DNA from: Lineus longissimus
Lineage: Eukaryota > Nemertea > Pilidiophora > Heteronemertea > Lineidae
DNA length: 64,000 nucleotides
Direction of reading: 5' to 3'
Assembly (NCBI RefSeq): GCF_910592395.1
Contig: NC_088312.1
Location: 16,313,292 to 16,377,291, forward strand
A program made the position numbers and the translations under genes. The notes under the pieces were generated by a model, which searched no databases, was not told where the DNA came from, and was given only the letters and a program-made list of their open reading frames with translations. Position 1 is the first letter of the stretch. Each line of letters starts with the position of its first letter. Of the stretch, positions 11,757-22,509 are shown one piece after another.

Positions 11757-13253
11757 ATGGTATTAGCCATGAACTTGAAACTTCGTACACATGATCCCCT
11801 AGTCAGATAACCTCTGACGCCAAAATTCAGTTTGATCTGATTCTCAACTTGGCCACGAGGGGGCCAAAACTGAAAAGGTAAAAAGTGCAATATCTTGCTT
11901 ATAAATGACTTGTTTTTGATATTATTTTTAGCTCACATGGGTGAGCCTATCTCAGCACGTCTTGTCCATCGTCCATCGTCTGTCGGTCCGTCAACAATAG
12001 GGGCACGTTTACACACTATTGAGTCTAGAAAGTTGGAACTTGGTATGAGGATGTGTTATGATAACATGACTCAACACAAAAAAATCATTGCCATTTGACG
12101 TATTTTCTGGACGCCCGGCAGCCATCTTTGAAAACCTTATTTTGTTAATATCTCATGAACGTTGATAACTAGAACAATGAAATTTTTACTGTCAATACTT
12201 CTGATGAGACTACATGACATAATATACGCCTTTTTTGATTTGACCTACTTTTGAAGGTCACAGAGGTCAAACTCTAAAATTTCAGTTAAGGTAGCACATT
12301 TCGTCATTAGTTGCCCTAGACTCTTCAAACTTGATATGTAGACGCCTATTTGGCATCTGTATATATTAATAAAAACTCAGGTCAGTGTGACCTACTTTTC
12401 AGGTGTAAGTAGATCAGGTCATAAAACTCCATGTCAGGTCATAAAACGATATGTCAGTTATATCAAGAAACCTTCACTGTGTGATCCTCAAAGGTGCATC
12501 ATTGATCGATATGATCAAGATTGACATAGAACATATAACATTTTGACCTCGACCTAATTTCCATGGTCAGAAAGGTCAAACTCTAAAATTCCACTGAAGT
12601 TGGTACGTTTCACTACTTTTTGTCTTAGATTCTTCAAATTTTATATGGCGATACCTATTGGGCATCTGTACAAGTTGACCCAATTTAGGTCATTTGTGAT
12701 CTAGTTTATCAATATCACATAGGTCAAACTCTAAAAGTGTCATTGACAGTGCCGCACTTTGTCATATCTAAAAGTAAATTTAACCTCCATATGTCATTTC
12801 ATCTGCAACTAATTGATTCCTAGGTGAGCAAAATGTCCCCAGGACATTTCATTATGGTAGGTACTCCAAGCAAGGATACATCACATGTCGTATGAGTTTG
12901 TGATTTAACGTGCTTCTTAAGATCAAAGAGGTCAAATGGTTAAAATTGGCCTTTTGCGTGTTACAATGGCACATTTCTTAACCGCTAAAGCTACATCACC
13001 GAATGTTGGTCCAATATGATTCTCGACTTGGCCACCATCGACCAAAACTGATGAGGTGAAAAGAGCAATATCTCGTTTATTAGTGACTTGTTTTCAATAA
13101 TATTTTCATGGTAGGTACTCCAAGAAAGGATACATCACATATCATACAAATTTTGATTTGACGTTATACTACATGTAGTATGTTTCTTAATGAGCATGAA
13201 TTCCTAAGCACCAAATATGAATACTGTTAGCACAATGGCCCCTGGCCTTTTCA
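11757..13253 (+). mobile_element. Helentron-like element, 5'-truncated, split by a nested element
   Basis: It holds partial ~300-bp monomers (GAACTTGAAACTTCGTACAC, GTAAAAAGTGCAATATC, TGGTAGGTACTCCAAG) and the family 3' terminus, GTTAGCACAATGGCCCCTGG. The monomer is interrupted between GATATTATTTT and TTATGGTAGG by the element at 11,929-12,851. This copy lies just upstream of the coproporphyrinogen oxidase exon. Confidence 0.7.
11929..12851 (+). mobile_element. Nested Helentron-like element with precise boundaries
   Basis: The 5' tip is TAGCTCACATGGGTGAGCC, a hairpin. The 3' tip is GGTGAGCAAAATGTCCCC, then the hairpin partner GGACATTTCA. Removing it restores the host monomer across a T-run, with no target duplication, as expected for Helentron-type insertion between Ts. 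The interior repeats units containing GGTCACAGAGGTCAAACTC. No gene is seen. Confidence 0.75.
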
Positions 13254-13929
13254 TCGTTTTATTTATTTCTATTGTTTTGATGAAACAACTGTACTTTGGT
13301 GAAAATAACCAGAGCGAGATCCGAAGTCTCATGTCAATTGACACATTGAGAGCAATACAGTTGTGGATAATGCCCTTTTGTCGCGCAGGCTAATCACACT
13401 GCAGGAAAAGCTACATTCCTGAGTGGACACTCAATCTGGTAACAATGCAAATTAGTTTTATGTTGCAAGGGAAATAGAGCAGTGGGAGTCGTTGGATTGG
13501 AAAAAAACACTCTTAGGCGGGGGTTGGTTGGGTCTTACCAGAGCTTAGGTTGCTTTCAGTGACTCCCCATGAAATGTTGGTAATTTAAAGTTGAGTGGAT
13601 AGTGGTTGTGAGGACAAATATGAACTTTAGGAGCGGCCGACTTTTGGTCAAAATGGCAAAAAGTGTCAACCATGACAGTGCCTCAGATCTCAAAATCGGC
13701 TCTTCTGTGTGCGAAGTTTCACCTGTTGTGCGAATATTTCTAACTTTCATGAGGTAGGTAGAAATGACAAATAATTTTGTCTCAAGATGCAAGTGAAGTA
13801 TTGCTCCATAATCGTCTGCCTCAGAATTAATATTATCTCTATATTAGATACATGATTTGAATCAGATAATGCTCAGCCTGGTATAAACAATATTCAACAA
13901 AATGACTTGACTTGTTTGTCTCTTTTCAG
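13254..13929 (+). other. Intron of the coproporphyrinogen oxidase gene
   Basis: No coding domain is seen. The stretch ends with the pyrimidine-rich acceptor TTGTCTCTTTTCAG immediately before the exon at 13,930. The minus-strand frame 13,556-13,792 has no recognisable domain. Confidence 0.5.
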
Positions 13930-14004
13930 GGAGAAGTATGTAAGAAAATGGAAGAATTAGATGGGAAGCAAACTTTTCATGTTGACAAATGGACGAGAAG
14001 TGGA
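13930..14004 (+). CDS. CPOX: Coproporphyrinogen III oxidase, internal exon
   Basis: This 75-nt exon translates to GEVCKKMEELDGKQTF followed by HVDKWTRSG. It matches the part of coproporphyrinogen III oxidase just before the glycine-rich GGGGI segment. The enzyme decarboxylates two propionate side chains of coproporphyrinogen III to make protoporphyrinogen IX in heme synthesis, and in animals it acts in the mitochondrial intermembrane space. The exon is framed by the acceptor TTTTCAG and the donor GTAAGT and is in phase 0 at both ends, so it joins cleanly to the exon at 25,509. Upstream exons for the leader and N-terminus must lie left of the window or were missed. A Helentron-like repeat starts only 97 bp downstream of the donor. 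Whether the gene is functional cannot be judged from two exons. Confidence 0.85.
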
Positions 14005-14100
14005 GTAAGTTGGGGTTTTTTGGTCAACTGAAGTAAATGTCTTAAAATTTTGTATTGATTATGCTTATTCGTTTGTGGTATTGGGCACGCCTTGTATTTT

Positions 14101-14277
14101 TGGCTCACAGAAGGGGAGTCTATGCAATACCGCAGAGTCTGTCATTATCATCCTTGTCTGTATCCTGTTTCAAAAACAGTGGCAAGTTTCTTACCGCTTG
14201 GGCTATGAACTTAAAACTTTGTACACAAGACCCAATCGGTCATGTGACCTCTGACTCGGAATTGCAGTCCGATCTAA
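14101..14277 (+). mobile_element. Helentron-like element, 5' part, split by a DIRS retrotransposon
   Basis: It begins TGGCTCACAGAAGGGGAGTC and carries the first part of a monomer (CTATGAACTTAAAACTTTGT). It is cut at GATCTAA by the DIRS element and resumes at 19,203. It lies in the intron after the exon at 13,930. Confidence 0.7.
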
Positions 14278-14446
14278 TTTTATGTCGTTCATACTCTACC
14301 CAGGTGCATGTGTACTCCATTCGGACACACCCGAGGAAGAAATAATCTATTTAAAATAGAAATCTCTTAGCTAGTTCGCTTAGCTACACCTAGGCGGCGC
14401 CCCTATACAGCCTCTGCCTCGTGAGAGCCGCCATTCACTAGTACTT
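14278..14446 (+). repeat. Left inverted terminal repeat of the DIRS element
   Basis: It starts TTTTATGTCGTTCATACTC. Blocks such as GTCCATTCGG-like sequence, CTTAGCTACACCTAGGCGGC and CAGCCTCTGCCTCGTG are inverted at 19,027-19,202. Compared with the copy at 63,209 it lacks about ten bases (CAGACTTTTG) after ACCCAGGT. Confidence 0.85.
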
Positions 14447-14462
14447 CTTCCTCGGCACACTG

Positions 14463-16170
14463 TTGCACACTGTTCCGAGTTTTTCTACGTTGTTTTCGCC
14501 AAATTTTGGTCGATCCTACGTTCGAGAAGGACACCCCGGGACACCTTCGGGAAGCTTATTATCTGTCCCCTTTTCAGGGGGCAGGGCTCCGGGTGGGACT
14601 CTGGACGTTTTACGTCCCGATCCCCCCACCGACGCCCCCTCCTGTCATGGGTTGGTGAGCAGCGTCGCCCCCGGTGAGCCTGTTATTTCAGGTGTGCTCC
14701 CCCGTCCCCCTCCGGGGTTTGCGACGGGGTTGCGGCTGCTGCCCTTGCCGGCGGCAGCTGGCTCTGCCAGCTCCACGGTTGAGTCCACGGCCACTCCGGG
14801 GATCACCCCACCCTGCTCTGTCGGGTATGTCAGGGTTGACGGGTGTGGCTGCCGGTCAGGCGTGCCCCCCTCCCCCCTCCCGTGTCTGCACCACGGGAGT
14901 CGGATTTGAGCTCTGAGCCTCTGCCTCTTGCTTCCTCTCTCACGGAGGATCAACGGCAGTTGCTTAAGAGCCTGACAGACTGCATGGAGGCTTCCAACCT
15001 CCATGACAGGTCCTCGGCTCGCCCGGCCGAGAGGCCGGTGGCTTTTGAGTCATCGGCCAATGGACTGTGAGTTTAGCGACTCACAGTCTTTTTCGGCCTC
15101 TCAGGCTGACCCCCCCTCTGGGGGTGAGGACTCCGCCATTGTCGCGGGTATGCGCGACTTGGGCGCTCTTGTTCGGCAATTTGTGCCGCAAGACACATGT
15201 CCTCTCCCGACGGTCAACCCCGCCCTCGGTAAGGTGCCGTTCGACTTGTTCGGCGACGCCTTCGAGCAGGAGTTGGATGCGGTCCCTGACCGGGCTTTCC
15301 AGAAATTGCCCGCGTCTCCGGCTCTGATTAGAGCCTCCACATGGTTGGATACGGCTCTCAGGGATACAGCACCTTCTTGCGGGGGTCACCAGCGCGCCCT
15401 GGTCTCGACGCTCCCGTCTACGGGACCGGGTGCCTGGACTCAGGCTGGGAAGCGATTCACGACCGCTTCCCCTCCAAGCCTGTCCTACAGTTCCGATTAT
15501 TATCGGGTCTCACCGTCGGGAACCGACCCGGTTTCACTGTCGCCCCTCAAGGACGACATCCAACTTTCGGGTTTGGTACCCCCTAAAGTCCTCTCTTCTT
15601 CGGCCTTAAAGGATGCGAAGAATGACGAGGCCCAGGCTAAGGTGACCCAGGCGGTGTTATCCTACTCCGACCTGACTCTGTGTGCCCTTACCAGGTCTCT
15701 AGCCGCGGATGCCTCGGAGGAACAGCGTATTCTCGCGATGTCCCTCCAGCAGTCCCTGCAGCATGCCAGTGATCTCACTGCTAAGCAGGCGGCTAACGGC
15801 GTGCTAAAACGCCGCGACCTGCTCATCGGGGGGTTGAGCACGGTCAGGTCACAGTTTCTGCGGGGGGCATTAAGGACCGCTTCATTGAGTCGCCCTTTCT
15901 TGTTTCATGACTCCCTGCCTGACACCATGGGTGCTCAGGCACAGTCTGATCGCCTGTTGGAGTCAGTCTCGACTCCCCAGGCCGCCCCTGTCCGCGTTCC
16001 TATTCACAGGCCGCGGGCAGGGGACAACAGGTGAGGTCTCGACGCCCTCGAGGTTCGTCGGCTCCTCGTGGGCCCTCGTCCTCGCGTGGCTCCTCCTCCT
16101 TTCGTCCCCAAGTGCAGGCAGAAGCTGCGGCTCCCTCTCGCCACTCCAATTGGGACAAATCCGAGCTGGG
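14463..16170 (+). pseudogene. DIRS gag-like region, frameshifted
   Basis: The GC-rich coding region is split over several frames: 14,463-14,909, a second frame ending near 15,070 (with SSLTEDQRQLLKSLTDCM), then 15,003-16,034, and a third frame from 16,031 with an Arg/Ser/Pro-rich stretch. The longest piece (343 aa) is rich in Ser and Pro and includes SYSDLTLCALTRSLAADASE. DIRS elements carry an ORF1 of this kind in this position, thought to be the structural protein. I infer gag identity from position and composition, not from a motif. Compared with the second copy at the right edge, the segment between the leader (TTCGGGA-GCTTATT) and the gag body appears shortened here. At its 3' end gag runs straight into the last part of reverse transcriptase. 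Confidence 0.6.
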
Positions 16171-17400
16171 CGCAGCTCAGGATTATGTCTTCGTGGGGGT
16201 GCGATTTCGCACACGAGAGGGCCTGATGTCCCCCCTCCGGACCGAATTCGCAAGATTCGGTCCTTGGTCGGGATTTTTCGCCGTCAGGACAGCGCCACAG
16301 CCCGACAGTTTCTGTCGCTGCTGGGGCTGCTCAATTCGGCAGCGGACCAGGTTCCTTTCGGCCGCCTGTATATGCGCCCACTCCAGCTCCTCCTGCTGTC
16401 GAGTTGGCGTCCATTCACGGACTCCCTCGACCAGCGGATATTTATACCGGGGTCTCTTCTGAGGGAGGTGTGGAGTTTTTGGGGCCCGGAGACGAAGCTC
16501 CTCCGCTGAGTGCAGCTCAGCCCTCCGTCGCCCCAGATGCCCCTGTTCACGGACGCCTCCCTTTATGGTTGGGGCGCCCATTTGAAGAAGGGGACCTGAC
16601 CACCAAGGGCACGTGGTCAGAGGGGGATGCGCGTCTCTCGATCAATATCCTCGAGATGCAGGCTGTCATCCTGGCCGTGAGGGCCTTCACGTCTCATCTG
16701 AGGGGTCACAGGGTTTCTCTTTTCTCCGACAATTCGACGGTGGTCGCTTATATTCGGAGACAGGGGGTGACGAGATCCGACACATTGTGCCGTCTCACTT
16801 GGGAGCTCCTGCAGCTTTGTCGCCGCTTGGATATCCAGCTCCTCCCCCGTCACATCCCTGGCAAGAGAAATATCTTGGCCGACGCCATTTCCAGGTCGGA
16901 CCGTCTGGTCCAGACAGAGTGGACCCTCCATCGCGAGGTGGTCTCTCGCCTGGGGGCCCTGTGGGATGCTCCGGTCGTGGACTTGTTTGCGACTCGGTTG
17001 AACAAGAGGTTCCCCCTGTACTATTCACCCCTCCCGGACGAGGAGGCCTTGGGAGTTGAGAGCCTGTCGGCCTCCTGGGACGGCCTCAATGTTTATGCAT
17101 ACCCGCCAACCCCTCTGTTGCTACCGGTACTCAACAAGGTGGCCAGTTCACGGGTCAGACTTTGTCTGATAGCACCGTGCTGGCCGAACCAGGCCTGGTT
17201 CCCGGTTCTGCTGGAGCTGCTTACGGATCACCCCCGCCGCCTGCCGGCGTGGGACCGTCTGCTTTATCACCCGATCGGCCGGGTCTGTCATCAAGACCCT
17301 TCTTTTTACAGGCTTCACGTCTGGAGGCTGTCGGGTATTTCCTCCGAGAGAGAGGCTTTTCGGAAGACGTTATCCGTAAAGTCGCCCAACCTCAGAGACA
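16170..17400 (+). pseudogene. DIRS reverse transcriptase remnant, RNase H and following domain
   Basis: Only the C-terminal end of the reverse transcriptase remains. QDYVFVGVRFRTREGLMS is in one frame. A C-run near 16,231 shifts to a second frame reading PPPDRIRKIRSLVGIF and LGLLNSAADQVPFGRLYMRP. A TGA at 16,507 interrupts this frame, which then shows the first RNase H motif FTDASLYGWGAHL. Another shift near 16,590 leads into the long open frame 16,404-17,510. There the remaining RNase H residues appear (INILEMQAV, FSDNSTVVAY, LADAISR), followed by the DIRS-type domain VVDLFATRLNKRF. The catalytic palm of the reverse transcriptase is absent: gag and this remnant are only a few tens of bases apart, where several hundred residues would be expected. 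The end overlaps the recombinase frame. Confidence 0.8.
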
Positions 17401-18385
17401 GTCTACCCTTGATTCATACGATAGCAAGTGGGCTGTCTTTCGAAACTGGTGTCGGGAGCACGGAGTTTCTCCGGTCGCTCCCTCTCTTCCCAACTTCCTC
17501 GACTTCTTGAATTTTCTATTCTCGGTCCGGAAGTTTTCGGTTCAGGGAGTGAAAGGTTATCGCTCCGCCGTTTCAGTCACCTTAAAGCTGACTGAATCGT
17601 GGCAACCGTCTTGGGATGACGCTGTTTCATCGTTGCTTCGCAATATGTCTTTGGAGCGTCCTCGCTCCATTCAGCTCTCTCCCAAGTGGGACCTCTCGGT
17701 GGTCTTAAGGGCTCTCATGAAATTTCCATTTGAACCCATGCATCAGGCAGATTTTAAACATCTGACCTTTAAGACCGTTTACCTGGTGGCTTTGGCCACG
17801 GTACAGCGGCGGTCTGAGCTCCATGCTTTAGCCTTTGATAAATTGGCTTTCACTGAGAGGGGCGCGGTCCTAGAATTCGTCCCAGGCTTTCTGGCTAAAA
17901 ACCAGGCGCCGCACACCTCCAGGCGCCCGGTGTTTATCCCCTCTTTATCCGCTACGGTCTCAAGAGACCTCCCGGACAGAACTCTCTGTCCTGTTAGGGC
18001 ATTGAAGTTCTATTCTAATAAGACTAAGGAGCCTGCTGTTTGCCTAGGCAGGAAGCGCCTCTTTTTGTCTGATAGAGAGGGGTTTACTAGGGAGATAGCT
18101 GCGGCCACGGTCTCCAGATGGTTGGTGGCCACCATCCGGATGGCCTATTCTATGACACTCGTTTCTCCAGAGCTTCGTCGCCTAGGCGCCATTACGGCCC
18201 ATGAGATTCGGGCCATTTCTACTTCGTGGGCCGAGTATAAGGGAGTGGCGCTGAATGAGGTTTTAGATGCAGCTACGTGGAGTTCTCACTCTTCATTCTC
18301 CCAGTATTACATGCGCGATTGTTCCAGGTTAACAGACGGTATGCTGTCTCTTGGTCCAATTGTCGCCGCTCAGCACGTGGTCTAG
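17162..18385 (+). CDS. DIRS tyrosine recombinase
   Basis: An open frame of 407 codons that encodes the enzyme inserting the circular DNA form of the element. Residues ~75-165 (QPQRQSTLDSYDSKWAVF onward) form the core-binding, SAM-like part. The catalytic part has Arg in ATVQRRSELHAL (R217), the pair in THE-like form TAHEIRAIS (H347, R350), and the nucleophile in SQYYMRD (Y382 or Y383). All expected catalytic residues are present and no stop or frameshift is seen, unlike the rest of the element. The first ~45 residues overlap the RNase H region in another frame and may not be translated, so the true start is uncertain. If expressed, it could act on this copy or related copies. Confidence 0.85.
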   Translation: MSDSTVLAEPGLVPGSAGAAYGSPPPPAGVGPSALSPDRPGLSSRPFFLQASRLEAVGYFLRERGFSEDVIRKVAQPQRQSTLDSYDSKWAVFRNWCREHGVSPVAPSLPNFLDFLNFLFSVRKFSVQGVKGYRSAVSVTLKLTESWQPSWDDAVSSLLRNMSLERPRSIQLSPKWDLSVVLRALMKFPFEPMHQADFKHLTFKTVYLVALATVQRRSELHALAFDKLAFTERGAVLEFVPGFLAKNQAPHTSRRPVFIPSLSATVSRDLPDRTLCPVRALKFYSNKTKEPAVCLGRKRLFLSDREGFTREIAAATVSRWLVATIRMAYSMTLVSPELRRLGAITAHEIRAISTSWAEYKGVALNEVLDAATWSSHSSFSQYYMRDCSRLTDGMLSLGPIVAAQHVV

Positions 18386-18901
18386 GTGTTTCCCTGCCTA
18401 GACCACTCGTCGATTTTCTCTCCTGCTGACTGTCTTGTCCTCCCTCCTTTTTAGGCGGGGGGGGGGGGGTTGTTCTATAGACTGTCGCCGGGTTCGGGCC
18501 TGCGCGTTCGCCCCGTCCAGCTCTCCTAGGGTTCAGCCGCCTAGGACTTTTGAGAGTTAATCAGTGAGGCCGCTCCATGTTATTCTGGGGCGTGCTCTCC
18601 TTCTTGTAAAAAAAAAAAAACAATTTTTTTTTTCCACAATTGTGTCTCTTGACGATATGTACTGAGCTTATACCGTGTTGAGGTGGTTTTGTCCCCGTCT
18701 AGGAGGGGATGGGTTTTCCCAGTTATGCTTCCCTTTGTTGTCAAAGGGACTGTTGACCTCTAGCCCGGGTCTCCCCCAAGCATTCTTTCTCTGGGTCCCC
18801 TGGTCTCACCCGTTGGGTTCTGCTGCGCAGCTGGGAGACAGTTCACTTCACTCCTCGGTAAGTCACCGTTTACCCTCCTTCCTTTGGTTGTTGGTATTCG
18901 A

Positions 18902-18973
18902 TGCAAAAGTCTGACCTGGGTAGAGTATGAACGACATAAAATTTTATTAGTTCATACCTACCCAGGTCAGACT
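18902..18973. repeat. Internal complementary region of the DIRS element
   Basis: The sequence is a palindrome-like fusion. The left half, CTGGGTAGAGTATGAACGAC plus ATAAAA, is the inverse of the element's left tip. The right half, TTTTATTAGTTCATACC plus TACCCAG, is the inverse of its right tip. The halves meet at AAAA|TTTT (18,941/18,942). In DIRS elements this region templates rejoining of the ends into a circle. Confidence 0.88.
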
Positions 18974-19026
18974 ACCCGCCCTGCCTGTCCCCACAGCAAC
19001 GGGACTTACTCGGTGCGCTCGAGTAA

Positions 19027-19202
19027 TAAGTACTAGGGATGGCGGCTCACACAAGGCAGAGGCTGTATAGGGGCGCCGCCTAGGTGTAGCTAAGCGAACT
19101 AGCTAAGAGATTTCTATTACAAATACATTATTTCTTGCTCGGGTGTGTCCGAATGGAGTACACATGCAAAAGTCTGACCTGGGTAGGTATGAACTAATAA
19201 AA
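19027..19202 (-). repeat. Right inverted terminal repeat of the DIRS element
   Basis: Inverse counterpart of 14,278-14,446, ending CTGGGTAGGTATGAACTAAT plus AAAA. The outermost ~25 bp differ from the left tip, as is usual in DIRS elements, and each tip is matched separately by the internal complementary region. Confidence 0.87.
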
Positions 19203-19735
19203 TGACATTTCCACAGGAAATGGAAATTCTGGACTTGGCCACAATCGGGCCAAAAGTAAAAACCGAAAAAGTGCGATATCTCCCTTATAAGTGAATTGTT
19301 TTCGATATAATTTTTATGGTAGATTCTCCTAGCATTTGACCTACTTTTCAAGGTCACAGAGGTGAAATGGTATGAATTGGCCCTTTAAGAATGGTATGTT
19401 TCTTAACGGCTAAAGCTATGAACTTGAAATTTGGGACAAATAATTCCCTACATCAGATAGCCTTTGACAATGGGGCCAAAAAGTGAAAAGGTAAAAAGTG
19501 CAATATCTCGCTTATCAGTGACTTGTTTTCAGATATTATATTAATTATGGTAGATACTCCTAACAAGGATACATCACATATCATGTGGGTTTTTGATTTG
19601 ACCTACTTTTCAAAGTCACAGAGGTCAAATGGAGTAAATTGGCCATTTGAGTGTAACAATGGCACATTTCTTAACCGCAAAAGTTAACAACTTGAGGTTG
19701 CTACACATGACCCTCTACAGCTAGTCCTACAAGCA
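19203..19735 (+). mobile_element. Continuation of the Helentron-like element begun at 14,101
   Basis: Diverged ~300-bp monomers resume here (ACTTGGCCACAATCGGGCC, AAAGTGCGATATC, TTCAAGGTCACAGAGG). The copy fades out near 19,735 without the family's 3' tip. Confidence 0.65.
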
Positions 19736-21457
19736 AGTATCGCATCGTACCCCATTCTACTCTGTTTCTGGTTGGTCCATAATGCTATTATTTAGAGTAC
19801 GACACGCGGACGAACTGACAGAATCACGAACCGAACTGCGGTTCGTGTCCAACCGTTGTGTTATAGTTCAGGTTGTATCGGTTTGTGTTTTGATATTCTT
19901 CGGTCCGTGTATCACCTACCTGAACATTCTATCTGTCGGTTCAGTTCTTAATCAATCGTTTTGTCAATTTCTATCGTGTTGTGTTTGATGGCCGGCATTC
20001 ACCGGGGCCCGGTCACATTATCGGGCAACAGAATGACAGGTGACGTTCGCAGGAAAACTTCAGGTAAAAAGGACAGGCTAATAAAAAGACTCCAGGCCCT
20101 TTATCTTACCGTTTTAAAAAGATAACCCCCAATCTAATCATCTGCCGGTATCTCTCCAAAACGGCCCATCCAAAATGGTCGAAAATAATCCTCTAGTCCA
20201 ACCAACCCCCGGTAGTCCCGGCCGCGCCGCTCGTCCAAACAAAATGTGTGGACACAACACAAATCAATGTGTGCATACATTGTTTCCAGCAAATTTTAAT
20301 TTTTTGCCAGTAATTAAATCGAGTTCAGACGGTTTCATCTAAATGTTATATACAATGATCTCTGGTCGCTCTCCCTCAATGTGCTCCCTACGGTGTCTGT
20401 TGAGATTGCCTCGCTTTCGCTTCGTGCACTGGGGGTAATGGGTATATTCAGTAGAAGTTCCAAATACACACCATGAGCATTTCAGAGAGCTCGGCTTCAG
20501 TCTTACTCCGGAATGTATATTTGACCCGTCGGCTTTAAGTAGGCCTATACGCTACACATTGTAACCGGTGGCAGATGGGGCATTATATCATATCTGGCAT
20601 ATTTGCTTGATTGTTGAAAGTTTAGTCTTTCCTGGTCTTATATCCAGGAGGTGAGGACTAAAATCATACACATCTTGATCTTCAGGGCATTTAACACGTT
20701 ACTCACTGACCATGCAGGTATGGGAAGGAAGACACCATGGTATGTAGGCATGAATAATATGGGAAGCCATCAAAATGTTATTTGAGTACAGCCTTCGCCC
20801 CTCCAATTGCACGATCTGAACAAAAACCATTTGCCCATTCAACGATAATTGCATTGGCCTAAATTACTTACACCAGCATATCCAGGTAATAAATTTATAA
20901 ACCCTTGACATCTGAATTTGTTTGGACTGTACCTGCACGGTGGACCTAGTTAAAAACTCATCTGTTCAGATGATGTTTTTGAACCACCGCATTAGAGCAA
21001 ATTTTCTTTGGATTTTGCGGTACATGAGTGCAAATATCAATTCAATTGAAAAAAAAAGATTCAAATTATGACATGGAACTTTGTGTGCTGGCCAATATTT
21101 TTAGGACTAGATCAAATTTGAATATTTTTTACACATGAGATGTCAACTGATATGTACTGAATTAATGCACCACCTTCTACAACATGACTGGATTATCCTC
21201 ATTCTCTTGGACACCGATTCCCCAGCTGAAAACCCGTCGGAATGCGTGAGTTAGCGGGTTTAAAACCACGTTGACAATATATTTTGTGGACAAATACCAT
21301 TTTTCAAACAGGCAAAAAAATATGCACCGCACAGACTGAATATTGTTTTAATCTCAGCCAAATATGAGCGGGTTAGTCAGATAAATGTATGATATATTCC
21401 GGACAGTCGGGCAAGTGAATGGTGAACAGTAAACAGGTAGTTGACCACGGAAATTTT
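19736..21457. other. CPOX intron, no gene recognised
   Basis: No coding domain is seen. Short frames (19,782-19,988 and one starting at 19,988 with MAGIHRGPVTL) have no recognisable relatives. No terminal repeats were found. Confidence 0.4.
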
Positions 21458-22509
21458 TAGCTCACCTCTTAGCAGAGGTGAGCTTATCCCATACCGTGGC
21501 GTCCGTCGTCCGTCGTCGTCGTCGTCGTCGTCCGTCGTCCGTTAGCGGGGCACGTTTCGTAACTGTTCGAGCTATTGAGTTGAAACTTGGTACACATGTA
21601 CCCTTATGTAATGACACCTTGGAGACCAAGTTTCGGTCCGATTCGTTTCATGGTTTGGCCCCCAGGGGGCCAAACGTTAAAAGTGAAAATATGCAATATC
21701 TCCCTTAATAGTAGTCGGGAAATTTTGAAAAAAATATGGTAGGTACTTCTAGCAAAGGTGCATCATATATCCTCCGGGTTTTTGATTTGACCTCCTTTTC
21801 AAGGTCACAGAGGTCAAATGGTGTAAATTGGCCGTTAGGATGTAACGATGGCACGTTTCTAAACTGCAATGACTATTGATACCAAATTTGGTACACATTT
21901 ACCCCTTAGTCAGGTGATCTCAGGGACCAAAGTTTGGTCCAATATGATTCACCACTTGACCACCAGGTGGCAAAATCCAAAAACCTTAAAAATGTGATTA
22001 TTCCTTAACTTCTTGCCCGATTGCCACCAATTTGATATCATGGGTACATCTAACCACCATACAGTATATGTCACACAGGTTTTTAATTTGACCTTCTTGT
22101 CAAGGTCACAGAGGTCAAATGGCGTAAATTCGCCGTCAGGCCATAACTATGGCACGTTTCTTAACTGCAATGACTATTGATCACAAATTAAGTACACATG
22201 TACCCCTTGGTCAGGTGATCTCAGGTACCGAAGTTTGGTGCGATCTGATTTGCCGTTTGGCCTCCAGGGAGGGGGCCAAATCCTAAATTCTTCAAAATGC
22301 CATTATTTCTAGTAATGACTTGCCCGATTGGCACCAATTTTATATCATAGGTACATCTAATTCTAACAACCATTCAATGTGTCACCCGGGTCTTCTTTGA
22401 TTTGACCTACTTTTCAAGGTCACATAGGTCGAATGTACTGTAAATTGGCCATTTTGGGGAAATTGTAATTGCTTGGACCTACATCAAACCTAACACTACA
22501 TGACACAAT
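21458..22509 (+). mobile_element. Helentron-like element, second family, 3'-truncated
   Basis: It begins TAGCTCACCTCTTAGCAGAG, a hairpin with GGTGAGCT, and a CGTCGT microsatellite. It matches the reverse complement of the full copy at 33,857-34,966 through GACACAAT at 22,509, where a different repeat replaces the last part. Units carry TTTCGGTCCGATTCG and CAAGGTCACAGAGGTCAAAT. No coding capacity. Confidence 0.75.

Larger units (their letters stand above)
14278..19202 (+). mobile_element. DIRS-type tyrosine-recombinase retrotransposon, internally deleted
   Basis: The element has inverted terminal repeats (14,278-14,446 and 19,027-19,202) sharing CCTAGGCGGCGCCCCTATAC in inverse. It also has an internal complementary region at 18,902-18,973 that joins the inverses of the two outer tips. 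This is the layout expected for DIRS elements, which replicate through a circle and integrate with a tyrosine recombinase instead of a DDE integrase. Inside, on the + strand, lie a GC-rich gag-like region, a remnant of reverse transcriptase, RNase H with the downstream DIRS domain, and a recombinase. The region is far richer in GC than its surroundings. Most of the reverse transcriptase is missing and there are frameshifts, so this copy cannot replicate alone. It is inserted in a Helentron-like repeat inside the CPOX intron. Confidence 0.9.

Noticed and set aside
14645-16581. Several long minus-strand frames in the DIRS element.
   Set aside because: GC-rich sequence has few stops on either strand. 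The + strand carries the recognisable RNase H and recombinase motifs.
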